Positions 8,238 to 18,271 of a DNA stretch of 56,201 nucleotides are shown here, in pieces. Under the pieces are notes generated by a model. That model did no database searches. It was not told the DNA's origin and worked only from the letters and a program-made list of their open reading frames with translations. The stretch's first letter is position 1. Every line of letters starts with the position of its first letter. This DNA comes from HKST-UBA85 sp035654775 (lineage in GTDB: Bacteria > Bacteroidota > Bacteroidia > Flavobacteriales > Flavobacteriaceae), in the NCBI GenBank assembly GCA_035654775.1, contig DASRWB010000039.1, positions 1 to 56,201 of the forward strand. Reading direction: 5' to 3'. A program made the translations under genes and the position numbers.

Positions 8238-8759
8238 ATGACAAGAGAAGAAAAATCACTAGTAATTGAAGAGTTAACTGCTCAATTGGCTGCTAACCCA
8301 AACATCTATTTAGCAGATATTTCAGGACTAAATGCAGGTAACACTTCAGATTTACGTCGTGCTTGTTTTAAAGCCAACGTAAAATTAGCTGTTGTTAAAA
8401 ACACCTTGCTTGAAAAAGCAATGGCAGCTTCAGAGAAAGATTTCGGAGAACTTCCTACGGTATTAAAAGGAAACACTTCCGTAATGTACTCTGAAACAGG
8501 AAATGCTCCGGCCAAAGTAATAAAAGCCTTCAGAAAAAAATCAGAAAAACCCTTATTAAAAGGAGCTTTCATTGAAGAGGCTATTTACATTGGTGACGAG
8601 CAGTTAGATGCCCTAGTTGATATTAAATCCAGAGAAGAGCTCATTGGAGATATTGTTGGATTACTTCAATCTCCGGCTAAAAATGTTATTTCAGCACTTC
8701 AATCCGGAGGCGGAAAACTGGCAGGCATTATTAAAACTTTATCCGAAAAAGAAGGATAA
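8238..8759 (+). CDS. rplJ: 50S ribosomal protein uL10
   Basis: A 173-aa base of the L7/L12 stalk. It has the N-terminal rRNA-binding domain (MTREEKSLVIEELTAQLA, later VKLAVVKNTLLEKA) and a C-terminal helix for L7/L12 dimers. It begins 19 bp after rplA and is followed by a 68-bp gap to rplL. Confidence 0.98.
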   Translation: MTREEKSLVIEELTAQLAANPNIYLADISGLNAGNTSDLRRACFKANVKLAVVKNTLLEKAMAASEKDFGELPTVLKGNTSVMYSETGNAPAKVIKAFRKKSEKPLLKGAFIEEAIYIGDEQLDALVDIKSREELIGDIVGLLQSPAKNVISALQSGGGKLAGIIKTLSEKEG

Positions 8760-8827
8760 ACCAAGCGTGTACGCACTTTTTACAAACATAAATTAAAATT
8801 AAAAAACTATTTAAAACGATAGAAAAA

Positions 8828-9205
8828 ATGGCAGATTTAAAAGATTTCGCAGAACAATTAGTTAACCTTACAGTAAAAGAAGTAAACGAGTTAGCTCAAA
8901 TTTTAAAAGACGAGTATGGTATCGAGCCTGCAGCTGCAGCCGTAGCTGTTGCCGCCGGTGGTGGTGCAGGAGCTGCTGAAGCCGTAGAAGAAAAAACAGA
9001 ATTCGATGTAATACTTAAAGCAGCAGGTGGTTCTAAACTGGCTGTGGTTAAATTGGTTAAAGAATTAACCGGTTTAGGACTAAAAGAAGCTAAAGAATTA
9101 GTTGATGGAGCACCAAGCGCTATTAAAGAAGGTGTATCTAAAGACGAAGCTGAAGGCTTAAAATCTTCTTTAGAAGAAGCAGGAGCTGAAGTTGAGCTTA
9201 AGTAA
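8828..9205 (+). CDS. rplL: 50S ribosomal protein bL12
   Basis: A 125-aa stalk protein that recruits translational GTPases. The N-terminal dimerisation helix (residues 1-35), an Ala/Gly-rich hinge (about 36-55) and the C-terminal domain with KLAVVKLVKELTGLGLKEAK are all clear. A long hairpin follows 22 bp downstream, separating rplL from rpoB. Confidence 0.98.
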   Translation: MADLKDFAEQLVNLTVKEVNELAQILKDEYGIEPAAAAVAVAAGGGAGAAEAVEEKTEFDVILKAAGGSKLAVVKLVKELTGLGLKEAKELVDGAPSAIKEGVSKDEAEGLKSSLEEAGAEVELK

Positions 9206-9227
9206 GCTTAACCAAGCTTATCATATA

Positions 9228-9270
9228 GGTTTAGGTCTATCCGGAATGAATGCCGGATAAGACCTAAACC
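9228..9270 (+). other. rplL-rpoB intercistronic hairpin (probable attenuator or RNase site)
   Basis: The 17-nt left arm (9228-9244, ending ATCCGG) pairs with the 18-nt right arm (9253-9270, starting CCGGAT), with one bulged base and an 8-nt loop AATGAATG. It is followed by ATTTTGCG, a weak U tract. In Escherichia coli the rplL-rpoB gap carries an attenuator and an RNase III site that set the ratio of ribosomal proteins to polymerase; the position here is the same. Confidence 0.7.
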
Positions 9271-9333
9271 ATTTTGCGTATATAAAATTTACTGCGCGTT
9301 CATTATTTATTTTTAATCAAAATCCATCCATTG

Positions 9334-12300
9334 ATGTTAGCAACGACACAAGCTGAAAGATTAAATTTCTCATCTATAGTTAATAGAACAGAATACCCTG
9401 ACTTTTTGGATATTCAAATTAAATCTTTTCAAGATTTTTTCCAGTTAGAAACAAAATCTGAAGAAAGAGGAAATGAAGGTCTTTACAATACCTTCATGGA
9501 AAACTTCCCCATCACTGATACCCGAAATCAGTTTGTTTTAGAGTTTCTAGACTACTTTATCGACCCGCCAAGATACACCATTGAAGAGTGTATAGAAAGA
9601 GGGTTAACCTACAGCGTTCCGCTTAAAGCAAGGCTAAAGTTGTACTGTACCGATCCGGAACATGAAGACTTTGAAACTATTGTACAGGATGTATACTTGG
9701 GTACCATCCCTTACATGACACCCAGCGGTACTTTTGTTATCAATGGAGCCGAGCGTGTTGTCGTATCCCAATTACACCGTTCACCGGGCGTGTTTTTTGG
9801 TCAATCATTCCATGCCAACGGAACTAAACTATACTCTGCACGTGTAATACCGTTTAAGGGCTCATGGATAGAGTTTGCTACAGACATAAATAGTGTAATG
9901 TATGCCTACATTGATAGAAAAAAGAAATTACCGGTTACCACACTTTTCAGAGCCATTGGATTTGAAAGAGACAAAGATATTTTAGAAATCTTCGATTTAG
10001 CCGAAGAGGTTAAAGTTTCCAAAACCGGACTTAAAAAATATATAGACAGAAAACTGGCCGCACGTGTACTTAACACTTGGCATGAAGATTTTGTGGACGA
10101 AGATACCGGAGAAGTAGTATCCATAGAACGTAATGAAATTGTACTAGATCGCGATACCGTTCTGGACAAAGAAAACATAGAAGAAATTCTGGAAGCAGGC
10201 GTAAAATCTATTTTACTGCATAAAGAAAGTGCTGAACAAGGAGATTATGCCATAATCCACAACACGCTTCAAAAAGACCCAACAAACTCTGAAAAAGAAG
10301 CGGTAGAGCATATTTACAGACAATTGCGTAATGCCGAACCACCAGATGAGGAAACGGCTCGTGGCATTATAGATAAATTATTCTTTAGCGACCAACGTTA
10401 CTCTTTAGGAGAAGTAGGACGTTACAGAATGAACAAAAAATTAGGTCTTGATATTGGAATGGACAAGCAAGTGCTTACCAAAGAAGATATCATTACCATT
10501 ATAAAATACTTAATCGAACTTATCAATTCTAAAGCTGAAATTGATGACATTGACCACTTGTCAAACCGTAGAGTTCGTACTGTTGGTGAACAATTATCCC
10601 AACAGTTTGGCGTAGGTTTAGCACGTATGGCTCGCACCATTCGTGAGCGTATGAACGTTAGAGATAACGAAGTTTTTACTCCTATAGACTTAATTAATGC
10701 GAAGACACTTTCTTCAGTAATTAATTCATTCTTTGGTACCAACCAGTTGTCTCAGTTCATGGATCAAACCAACCCGTTAGCTGAAATTACACACAAACGT
10801 CGTCTTTCAGCATTAGGGCCAGGTGGTTTATCCCGTGAAAGAGCCGGATTTGAAGTCCGCGACGTACACTATACACATTATGGACGTTTATGTCCGATTG
10901 AAACTCCGGAAGGACCAAACATTGGACTTATATCTTCCCTTTCAGTATATGCCAAAGTAAACGCTATGGGATTCATCGAAACCCCATACCGAAAAGTTCA
11001 AGAAGGTGTAGTAGACATTAAAGGAAATCCGGTGTACCTGAGTGCCGAAGAAGAAGAAGAACAAATGATTGCTCAGGCTACAGTGGAAGTAGACGATAAA
11101 GGAAAAATACTACACGATAAAGTTATTGCCAGAATGGAAGGCGACTTCCCGGTAGTTGAACCTACACAAGTTCACTTTACCGATGTAGCTCCAAACCAAA
11201 TAGCATCCATTTCAGCATCCTTAATCCCATTCCTGGAGCACGACGATGCAAACCGTGCTTTAATGGGATCTAACATGATGCGTCAAGCGGTTCCGCTTTT
11301 ACGTCCCGAAGCACCTATTGTAGGTACCGGACTGGAAAGACAGGTAGCCACTGACTCTCGTGTACTTGTAAATGCAGAAGGTGAAGGCGTTGTAGAGTAT
11401 GTAGATGCAAATGAAATTGTTATAAAATACAACCGAACGGAAGACGAAGAAAAAGTTAGCTTTGACAGCGAGGTTAAATCTTATCCATTAGTTAAGTTCA
11501 GAAAAACAAACCAAGGTACTTCCATCAACTTAAAACCTATTGTTAAAAAAGGAGATAAAGTAGTAAAAGGACAAGTGCTTTGTGAAGGATATGCCACTAC
11601 AAATGGAGAATTAGCCTTAGGAAGAAACATGAAAGTAGCCTTCATGCCCTGGAAAGGATACAACTTTGAAGATGCGATTGTAATTTCAGAAAAAGTAGTA
11701 AGAGAAGATATTTTTACCTCTATTCATATTGACGAGTATTCGCTGGAAGTAAGAGATACCAAACTAGGAAACGAAGAGCTTACCAACGACATACCCAACG
11801 TATCAGAAGAAGCAACTAAAGATTTAGATGAACACGGTATGATTCGCGTGGGCGCCGAAGTAAAACCCGGCGATATCCTAATTGGAAAAATAACACCAAA
11901 AGGCGAAAGCGATCCAACACCGGAGGAAAAATTACTACGAGCCATTTTTGGAGATAAAGCAGGCGATGTAAAAGACGCATCATTAAAAGCTTCACCTTCA
12001 TTAAACGGTGTTGTAATTGATAAAAAACTTTTTGCCCGTGCCATAAAAGATAAACGCAAGCGTGCGAAAGATAAAGAAGACATAGCACAACTGGAAGAGG
12101 TTTACGACAAAAAGTTTGAAGATTTAAAGAACATTTTAGTCGAAAAACTATTTAATATAGTTGGTGGAAAAACCGCACAAGGGGTATTTAACGATTTAGG
12201 AGAAGAAGTACTCCCTAAAGGAAAAAAATACACCCTGAAAATGCTAAATGCAGTTGAAGATTATACACACTTGACTTCGGGTGTTTGGACTACTGATGAC

Positions 12301-13149
12301 TATACAAACAAGCTGGTAGCCGATTTAATCCACAACTACAAAATAAAGGAAAACGACCTTCAAGGTTCTTTAAGAAGAGAGAAATTTACAATCTCTGTGG
12401 GTGACGAATTACCTGCCGGAATTATAAAACTAGCTAAAGTTTACATTGCTAAAAAACGTAAACTTAAAGTAGGCGATAAAATGGCCGGACGTCATGGTAA
12501 CAAAGGTATTGTAGCGCGTATAGTTAGAGAAGAAGACATGCCTTTCCTTGAAGACGGAACACCGGTTGATATTGTATTAAATCCGCTGGGAGTGCCTTCG
12601 CGAATGAACATTGGTCAAATTTATGAAACCGTTCTGGGTTGGGCCGGACAAAAATTAGGGCGCACCTATGCTACTCCTATTTTTGATGGAGCAACACTGG
12701 ATCAAATCAATAAGTTTACAGACGAAGCCGGAATACCAAGATACGGACATACTTACCTGTACGATGGAGGTACCGGAGATCGTTTTGATCAACCGGCAAC
12801 CGTTGGTGTTATCTACATGCTTAAACTTGGACACATGGTTGATGATAAAATGCACGCACGATCCATTGGACCATACTCCTTAATTACACAGCAACCTCTG
12901 GGTGGTAAAGCGCAGTTTGGCGGGCAACGTTTTGGAGAAATGGAAGTTTGGGCACTGGAAGCTTACGGTGCCTCTGCAACACTACGTGAAATCTTAACCG
13001 TTAAATCTGATGATGTAATAGGTAGAGCAAAAACTTACGAAAGCATAGTAAAAGGCGAACCTATGCCGGAACCAGGTTTACCGGAGTCTTTCAATGTATT
13101 AATGCATGAATTAAAAGGACTAGGATTAGATATTAGATTAGAAGAATAA
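9334..13149 (+). CDS. rpoB: DNA-directed RNA polymerase subunit beta
   Basis: The beta subunit of RNA polymerase, 1271 aa from ATG 9334 (the in-frame TTG at 9331 directly before it is less likely). Marks seen: the N-terminal DFLDIQIKSFQDFF, the rifampicin region (FFGTNQLSQFMDQTNPLAEITHKRR) with no visible resistance substitution at the usual positions, HYGRLCPIETPEGPNIGLI, the catalytic-side GDKMAGRHGNKG, and the C-terminal FGGQRFGEMEVWALEAYGA. Its length is in the usual Bacteroidota range. It lies 74 bp before rpoC. Confidence 0.99.
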   Translation: MLATTQAERLNFSSIVNRTEYPDFLDIQIKSFQDFFQLETKSEERGNEGLYNTFMENFPITDTRNQFVLEFLDYFIDPPRYTIEECIERGLTYSVPLKARLKLYCTDPEHEDFETIVQDVYLGTIPYMTPSGTFVINGAERVVVSQLHRSPGVFFGQSFHANGTKLYSARVIPFKGSWIEFATDINSVMYAYIDRKKKLPVTTLFRAIGFERDKDILEIFDLAEEVKVSKTGLKKYIDRKLAARVLNTWHEDFVDEDTGEVVSIERNEIVLDRDTVLDKENIEEILEAGVKSILLHKESAEQGDYAIIHNTLQKDPTNSEKEAVEHIYRQLRNAEPPDEETARGIIDKLFFSDQRYSLGEVGRYRMNKKLGLDIGMDKQVLTKEDIITIIKYLIELINSKAEIDDIDHLSNRRVRTVGEQLSQQFGVGLARMARTIRERMNVRDNEVFTPIDLINAKTLSSVINSFFGTNQLSQFMDQTNPLAEITHKRRLSALGPGGLSRERAGFEVRDVHYTHYGRLCPIETPEGPNIGLISSLSVYAKVNAMGFIETPYRKVQEGVVDIKGNPVYLSAEEEEEQMIAQATVEVDDKGKILHDKVIARMEGDFPVVEPTQVHFTDVAPNQIASISASLIPFLEHDDANRALMGSNMMRQAVPLLRPEAPIVGTGLERQVATDSRVLVNAEGEGVVEYVDANEIVIKYNRTEDEEKVSFDSEVKSYPLVKFRKTNQGTSINLKPIVKKGDKVVKGQVLCEGYATTNGELALGRNMKVAFMPWKGYNFEDAIVISEKVVREDIFTSIHIDEYSLEVRDTKLGNEELTNDIPNVSEEATKDLDEHGMIRVGAEVKPGDILIGKITPKGESDPTPEEKLLRAIFGDKAGDVKDASLKASPSLNGVVIDKKLFARAIKDKRKRAKDKEDIAQLEEVYDKKFEDLKNILVEKLFNIVGGKTAQGVFNDLGEEVLPKGKKYTLKMLNAVEDYTHLTSGVWTTDDYTNKLVADLIHNYKIKENDLQGSLRREKFTISVGDELPAGIIKLAKVYIAKKRKLKVGDKMAGRHGNKGIVARIVREEDMPFLEDGTPVDIVLNPLGVPSRMNIGQIYETVLGWAGQKLGRTYATPIFDGATLDQINKFTDEAGIPRYGHTYLYDGGTGDRFDQPATVGVIYMLKLGHMVDDKMHARSIGPYSLITQQPLGGKAQFGGQRFGEMEVWALEAYGASATLREILTVKSDDVIGRAKTYESIVKGEPMPEPGLPESFNVLMHELKGLGLDIRLEE

Positions 13150-13223
13150 AAAAGTTGACAACAACCTACCTGCAGCGAATACTTCAGGCCAATTGTTGAA
13201 AAAACAGAAGACTATAAAGCATT

Positions 13224-16200
13224 ATGGCAAGAAAACAAGATAAGAATACAGTACAGAGATTTAATAAAATCTCCATTGGTTTAGCTTCTCCGGAATCTAT
13301 TTTAGCAGAATCTCGCGGTGAAGTTTTAAAACCAGAAACTATCAATTATCGAACCCATAAACCGGAAAGAGACGGTTTATTTTGCGAGCGTATTTTTGGT
13401 CCGGTTAAGGACTATGAATGCGCCTGTGGAAAATACAAGCGTATACGCTATAAAGGTATTGTGTGTGACCGTTGTGGTGTAGAAGTTACCGAAAAGAAAG
13501 TACGTCGTGACCGCGTAGGACACATCAATTTGGTTGTACCTGTGGCACATATATGGTACTTCCGTTCGTTGCCCAATAAAATTGGGTATTTATTAGGTCT
13601 GCCATCTAAAAAGCTGGATATGATTATTTACTACGAACGCTACGTAGTCATTCAGCCCGGTATTGCTAAGAATGTTGATGGAGATGAGCTTCAGGCTATG
13701 GATTTCTTGACAGAAGAAGAATACCTAAACATTTTAGAAACCTTACCTCAAGAAAATCAATATTTAGACGATACAGACCCAAACAAATTCATTGCTAAAA
13801 TGGGTGCAGAATGCTTGTCAGAGTTGTTGGCAAGAATAAATCTGGACGAACTTTCATACGATTTACGTCATAAAGCCAATACTGAAACTTCAAAACAACG
13901 TAAAACCGAAGCCTTAAAACGCTTACAAGTTGTTGAAGCATTACGCGAGTCAAATAACAACAGAGAAAACCGTCCCGAGTGGATGATTTTAAAAGTAATT
14001 CCGGTTATTCCACCAGAGTTAAGACCTTTGGTGCCTTTAGATGGTGGCCGTTTTGCAACGTCAGATTTAAACGATTTATACCGTCGCGTAATCATTCGTA
14101 ACAACCGACTTAAACGATTGGTTGAAATCAAAGCACCTGAAGTGATTTTGCGTAATGAAAAGCGTATGCTGCAAGAATCAGTAGACTCCTTATTTGATAA
14201 CACACGTAAATCTTCTGCAGTAAAAACAGATTCAAACAGGCCATTAAAATCATTATCAGATTCATTAAAAGGAAAGCAAGGACGATTCCGTCAAAACCTT
14301 CTTGGTAAGCGTGTGGATTATTCTGCGCGTTCGGTAATTGTTGTTGGTCCTGAACTAAAACTTTACGAATGTGGTCTTCCTAAAAATATGGCCGCTGAAC
14401 TTTACAAACCCTTTGTAATTAGAAAATTAATTGAAAGAGGTATTGTAAAAACTGTAAAATCGGCCAAAAAAATTATTGATAAAAGAGAACCGGTAGTATG
14501 GGATATCCTTGAAAATGTATTAAAAGGACATCCGGTATTACTTAACCGTGCTCCTACATTACACCGACTGGGTATTCAGGCATTTCAACCCAAGTTGATT
14601 GAAGGTAAAGCTATTCAGTTACACCCTTTAGTATGTACAGCATTTAATGCCGATTTCGATGGAGACCAAATGGCCGTACATTTGCCTTTAGGCCCGGAAG
14701 CTATTTTGGAAGCTCAGCTGTTAATGCTGGCTTCGCATAATATATTAAACCCGGCCAACGGATCGCCGGTTACCGTTCCGTCACAGGATATGGTTCTTGG
14801 ATTGTATTACATGACTAAAGAGCGCAGGTCAACTCCTGAAGCTCCGGTAAAAGGTGAAGGACTTACGTTCTATTCTCCTGATGAAGTCGTTATCGCTTAC
14901 AATGAAAAAAAGGTAGACCTAAACGCTATTATTAAAGTTCGAACCTTAGATTTCAATAGTGAAGGAAAACTAACCCGACAAATTATTGAAACTACCGTTG
15001 GACGCGTTTTATTTAATGAAAAAGTTCCCGAAGTAGCAGGATACATCAATCAGGTATTGACCAAAAAATCACTACGTGATATTATAGGTAAAGTACTTAA
15101 AGCTACCAATGTTCCTGAAACAGCTGAATTCCTTGATGCCATAAAATCATTGGGGTATAAATTTGCTTTTCAGGGAGGATTGTCCTTTAGCTTAGGCGAT
15201 ATCATCATACCTCAGGAAAAACACACTATGATAGCCGATGCCAATACACAGGTAGACAGCATTATGGCTAACTATAACATGGGATTGATTACCAATAACG
15301 AGCGTTACAACCAGGTTATTGATATTTGGACCTCAACCAATGCGGCATTAACTGAGCTTTCCATGAAACGCATCAGAGAAGATCAACAAGGGTTTAACTC
15401 GGTGTATATGATGCTTGACTCCGGAGCGCGTGGATCTAAAGAACAGATTCGTCAGCTTACGGGCATGCGAGGATTGATGGCTAAACCTAAAAAATCTAAT
15501 GCCGGCGGTGGTGAAATTATTGAAAACCCAATTCTTTCTAACTTTAAAGAAGGACTTTCCATTTTAGAGTACTTTATCTCTACACACGGTGCACGAAAAG
15601 GTCTTGCCGATACGGCACTTAAAACAGCCGATGCCGGATATTTAACGCGTCGACTGGTAGATGTATCTCAGGATGTGATTATCAATAGTGAAGACTGTGG
15701 AACACTTAGAGGCGTAGAAGTTACACCACTTAAGAAAAATGATGAAATAGTAGAAACACTCGCCGAACGAATTGTAGGTAGAGTATCACTGGCTGATGTG
15801 TACAATCCGTTAACCGAAGAATTAATGGCGAAATCAGGCGATTTGATTACCGATGAAATAGCCGACGCCATTGAAGCATCTCCGGTGGAGAGTGTTGAAG
15901 TTCGCTCTGCATTAACTTGTGAAGCCAAAAAAGGAATCTGTGCAAAGTGTTACGGACTTAATTTGGCCACAGGAAAAATGGTCCAATTAGGTGAAGCCGT
16001 TGGAGTAGTTGCTGCTCAATCTATTGGTGAACCCGGTACACAGCTAACCCTTCGTACATTCCACGTGGGTGGTATTGCCGGAAACATTTCTGAAGAAAAT
16101 AAATTAACGGTAAAATACGAAGGAATAGCAGAAATTGAAGACCTTAAAACCGTAAAAGGAGAAGATGCAGAAGGAAATCCGGCCAATATAGTTATTTCAA

Positions 16201-17525
16201 GAACTTCTGAAATTAAACTGGTAGATAAGAAAACCGGAATTACGTTAAGTACAAACAATATTCCATACGGTTCTACATTATTTATTAAAAACGGGCAAAC
16301 CCTTAAACCGGGTGATGTAGTTTGTCAATGGGATCCATACAACGGTGTAATTATTTCTGAATTCGCCGGAAAAGTAAGCTTTGAAAATATAGAGCAAGGA
16401 GTAACTTACCAAGTGGAAATTGATGAGCAAACCGGATTCCAGGAAAAGGTAATTTCAGAATCCAGAAACAAGAAGCTTATCCCAACCTTGCATATTGAAG
16501 ATGCTAAAGGAAATGCATTGCGCTCATACAACCTTCCTGTTGGAGCACACTTGATGATAAATGACGGTGACAAAATTAAGGTTGGAAAAGTATTGGTGAA
16601 AATACCAAGAAAATCAGCTAAAGCCGGAGATATTACCGGAGGTTTACCAAGAGTAACCGAATTATTTGAAGCAAGAAATCCATCAAACCCTGCAGTAGTA
16701 AGTGAAATTGATGGAGTAGTTTCATTTGGTAAAATCAAGCGTGGAAACCGTGAAATAATTGTAGAATCCAAATTAGGTGAAGTTAAAAAATACCTGGTTA
16801 AACTGTCTAATCAAATTCTTGTTCAAGAAAACGATTATATTAAAGCCGGTATGCCACTTTCTGACGGATCAATCACTCCGGAAGATATTCTCAATATAAA
16901 AGGACCATCGGCTGTACAGCAATATTTGGTAAACGAAGTACAAGAAGTTTACCGACTTCAAGGAGTAAAAATTAATGACAAACACTTTGAGGTTGTAGTA
17001 AGACAAATGATGCGAAAGGTACAGATTATTGATTCCGGAGATACAACTTTCCTAGAAGATGAGTTAATCCATAAAGCTGACTTTATCGATGTAAACGATT
17101 CTATATTTGGTATGAAAGTAGTTGAAGATGCCGGAGATTCTACAAACCTAAAATCGGGTCAAATTGTAACGCCTAGAGAATTGCGAGACGAAAACTCGTT
17201 GTTAACTAGAGAAGATAAAAAACTAGTCGTTGGCAGAGACGCAAGACCTGCTACGGCAACACCAATTCTTCAAGGAATTACAAGAGCTTCGTTACAAACA
17301 AAATCGTTTATCTCTGCAGCTTCGTTCCAGGAAACTACCAAAGTGTTAAATGAAGCCGCCGTGAGTGCAAAAGTAGATACTCTAGAAGGCCTTAAAGAAA
17401 ATGTAATTGTAGGACATAGAATTCCTGCAGGTACAGGCTTGAGAGATTATGATACTATAATTGTAGGCTCGCGAGAGGAGTTTGACGAAATGATGCAGGC
17501 AAAACAAGAATTAAACTATAATTAA
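13224..17525 (+). CDS. rpoC: DNA-directed RNA polymerase subunit beta'
   Basis: The catalytic beta' subunit, 1433 aa. The N-terminal zinc site has C66, C68, C81 and C84 (CACGK...CDRCGVE). The Mg-binding motif NADFDGDQ is at residues 475-482, with catalytic Asp at 477, 479 and 481. The trigger-loop/bridge-helix part (LDSGARGSKEQIRQLTGMRG) and a second zinc site (CEAKKGICAKCYG) follow. The gene is complete, with no insertion or frameshift, and ends 5 bp before the DUF3467 gene. Confidence 0.99.
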   Translation: MARKQDKNTVQRFNKISIGLASPESILAESRGEVLKPETINYRTHKPERDGLFCERIFGPVKDYECACGKYKRIRYKGIVCDRCGVEVTEKKVRRDRVGHINLVVPVAHIWYFRSLPNKIGYLLGLPSKKLDMIIYYERYVVIQPGIAKNVDGDELQAMDFLTEEEYLNILETLPQENQYLDDTDPNKFIAKMGAECLSELLARINLDELSYDLRHKANTETSKQRKTEALKRLQVVEALRESNNNRENRPEWMILKVIPVIPPELRPLVPLDGGRFATSDLNDLYRRVIIRNNRLKRLVEIKAPEVILRNEKRMLQESVDSLFDNTRKSSAVKTDSNRPLKSLSDSLKGKQGRFRQNLLGKRVDYSARSVIVVGPELKLYECGLPKNMAAELYKPFVIRKLIERGIVKTVKSAKKIIDKREPVVWDILENVLKGHPVLLNRAPTLHRLGIQAFQPKLIEGKAIQLHPLVCTAFNADFDGDQMAVHLPLGPEAILEAQLLMLASHNILNPANGSPVTVPSQDMVLGLYYMTKERRSTPEAPVKGEGLTFYSPDEVVIAYNEKKVDLNAIIKVRTLDFNSEGKLTRQIIETTVGRVLFNEKVPEVAGYINQVLTKKSLRDIIGKVLKATNVPETAEFLDAIKSLGYKFAFQGGLSFSLGDIIIPQEKHTMIADANTQVDSIMANYNMGLITNNERYNQVIDIWTSTNAALTELSMKRIREDQQGFNSVYMMLDSGARGSKEQIRQLTGMRGLMAKPKKSNAGGGEIIENPILSNFKEGLSILEYFISTHGARKGLADTALKTADAGYLTRRLVDVSQDVIINSEDCGTLRGVEVTPLKKNDEIVETLAERIVGRVSLADVYNPLTEELMAKSGDLITDEIADAIEASPVESVEVRSALTCEAKKGICAKCYGLNLATGKMVQLGEAVGVVAAQSIGEPGTQLTLRTFHVGGIAGNISEENKLTVKYEGIAEIEDLKTVKGEDAEGNPANIVISRTSEIKLVDKKTGITLSTNNIPYGSTLFIKNGQTLKPGDVVCQWDPYNGVIISEFAGKVSFENIEQGVTYQVEIDEQTGFQEKVISESRNKKLIPTLHIEDAKGNALRSYNLPVGAHLMINDGDKIKVGKVLVKIPRKSAKAGDITGGLPRVTELFEARNPSNPAVVSEIDGVVSFGKIKRGNREIIVESKLGEVKKYLVKLSNQILVQENDYIKAGMPLSDGSITPEDILNIKGPSAVQQYLVNEVQEVYRLQGVKINDKHFEVVVRQMMRKVQIIDSGDTTFLEDELIHKADFIDVNDSIFGMKVVEDAGDSTNLKSGQIVTPRELRDENSLLTREDKKLVVGRDARPATATPILQGITRASLQTKSFISAASFQETTKVLNEAAVSAKVDTLEGLKENVIVGHRIPAGTGLRDYDTIIVGSREEFDEMMQAKQELNYN

Positions 17526-17530
17526 AAAAA

Positions 17531-17848
17531 ATGGAAGACAACAAAAAAAAGCCTAAACAAGGGCAAATTAATATTGAACTGGACGAAAAAATAGCTGAAG
17601 GAACCTATTCTAATCTGGCTATTATCAACCATTCAGTATCTGAGTTTGTTGTAGATTTTATAAGCATTATGCCGGGTACGCCCAAAAGCAAAGTAAAATC
17701 CAGAATTATATTAACACCACAGCATGCCAAACGTCTTTTAAAAGCACTTGGGGATAATATAAACAGGTTTGAAAAAGCACATGGCGAAATAAAAGACTAT
17801 GAGCAACCACCTATTCCACTTAATTTTGGACCTACAGGCGAAGCTTAA
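17531..17848 (+). CDS. DUF3467 domain protein at the end of the rpoBC operon
   Basis: A 105-aa small protein of the DUF3467 family, which commonly follows rpoC in Bacteroidota. The central part (GTYSNLAIINHSVSEFVVDF, then MPGTPKSKVKSRIILTPQHAK) is the conserved core; the tail is Pro-rich. It starts 5 bp after the rpoC stop and ends before a strong terminator (17861), so it is co-transcribed with rpoC. Its biochemical function is not known to me; an RNA-polymerase-related role is only guessed from position. Confidence 0.88.
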   Translation: MEDNKKKPKQGQINIELDEKIAEGTYSNLAIINHSVSEFVVDFISIMPGTPKSKVKSRIILTPQHAKRLLKALGDNINRFEKAHGEIKDYEQPPIPLNFGPTGEA

Positions 17849-17860
17849 TGTTATCAAAAA

Positions 17861-17889
17861 GCCCTTTGTGAAAACAAAGGGCTTTTTTC
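17861..17889. terminator. Bidirectional terminator between DUF3467 and the ferredoxin-like gene
   Basis: GCCCTTTGT (17861-17869), loop GAAA, ACAAAGGGC (17874-17882), with A5 before and T6 after. It can end the rpoBC operon on the plus strand and the convergent small gene on the minus strand. Confidence 0.92.
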
Positions 17890-17904
17890 TAAGTAAAATT
17901 TTGG

Positions 17905-18138
17905 TTAGCTAGCGTGTCTTTTTTTATTAACACAATATTTTAACGCTCCAGACGGACACCGCTTAATTTGTTCAATAATGCGTTTGGTTTCCGTACCGTC
18001 CAGATTTATCCAAGGAATAACTGATGTTCTAAAGACATCAGAAAGTTCACGGGCACACTTTTCTGCATGAATGCATACTTTCGGTTCGTAGGTAACAGTA
18101 ATGTCATCATTACTGAAAACGTTGTTCAGGGTATTCAT
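17905..18138 (-). CDS. Small (4Fe-4S)-binding protein, Fer4_19 type
   Basis: A 77-aa protein resembling divergent mono-cluster ferredoxins (Fer4_19). Cysteines at C22 (KVCIHAEKC), C28 and C61 (RCPSGALKY), plus C69, with the usual spacer VIPWINLDGTETKRIIEQI between. Family members carry one Fe-S cluster and are thought to be electron carriers or iron-sulfur stores; the partner is not visible here. It is a single gene, converging on the rpoBC operon. Confidence 0.85.
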   Translation of the reverse strand: MNTLNNVFSNDDITVTYEPKVCIHAEKCARELSDVFRTSVIPWINLDGTETKRIIEQIKRCPSGALKYCVNKKRHAS

Positions 18139-18271
18139 AGGCGTTCATATTTGGGGTTATGAAAACTATTTTATTTTGCAATAAAATGCTGAAAAAATTA
18201 TGGATTTAGCATTTAATGCATATCAAGATTAACAATCTTATGCCAGAAATCAAAAAAAAATCGATAAACGG

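Noticed and set aside
9331..9333. TTG at 9331 as the rpoB start
   Set aside because: It directly precedes ATG 9334, and the normal family N-terminus begins with the ATG.
12668..12883. 71-codon plus-strand frame inside rpoB, and other frames overlapping rpoB, rpoC and guaA on both strands
   Set aside because: They are out-of-frame shadows of long conserved genes, with no domain and no promoter.
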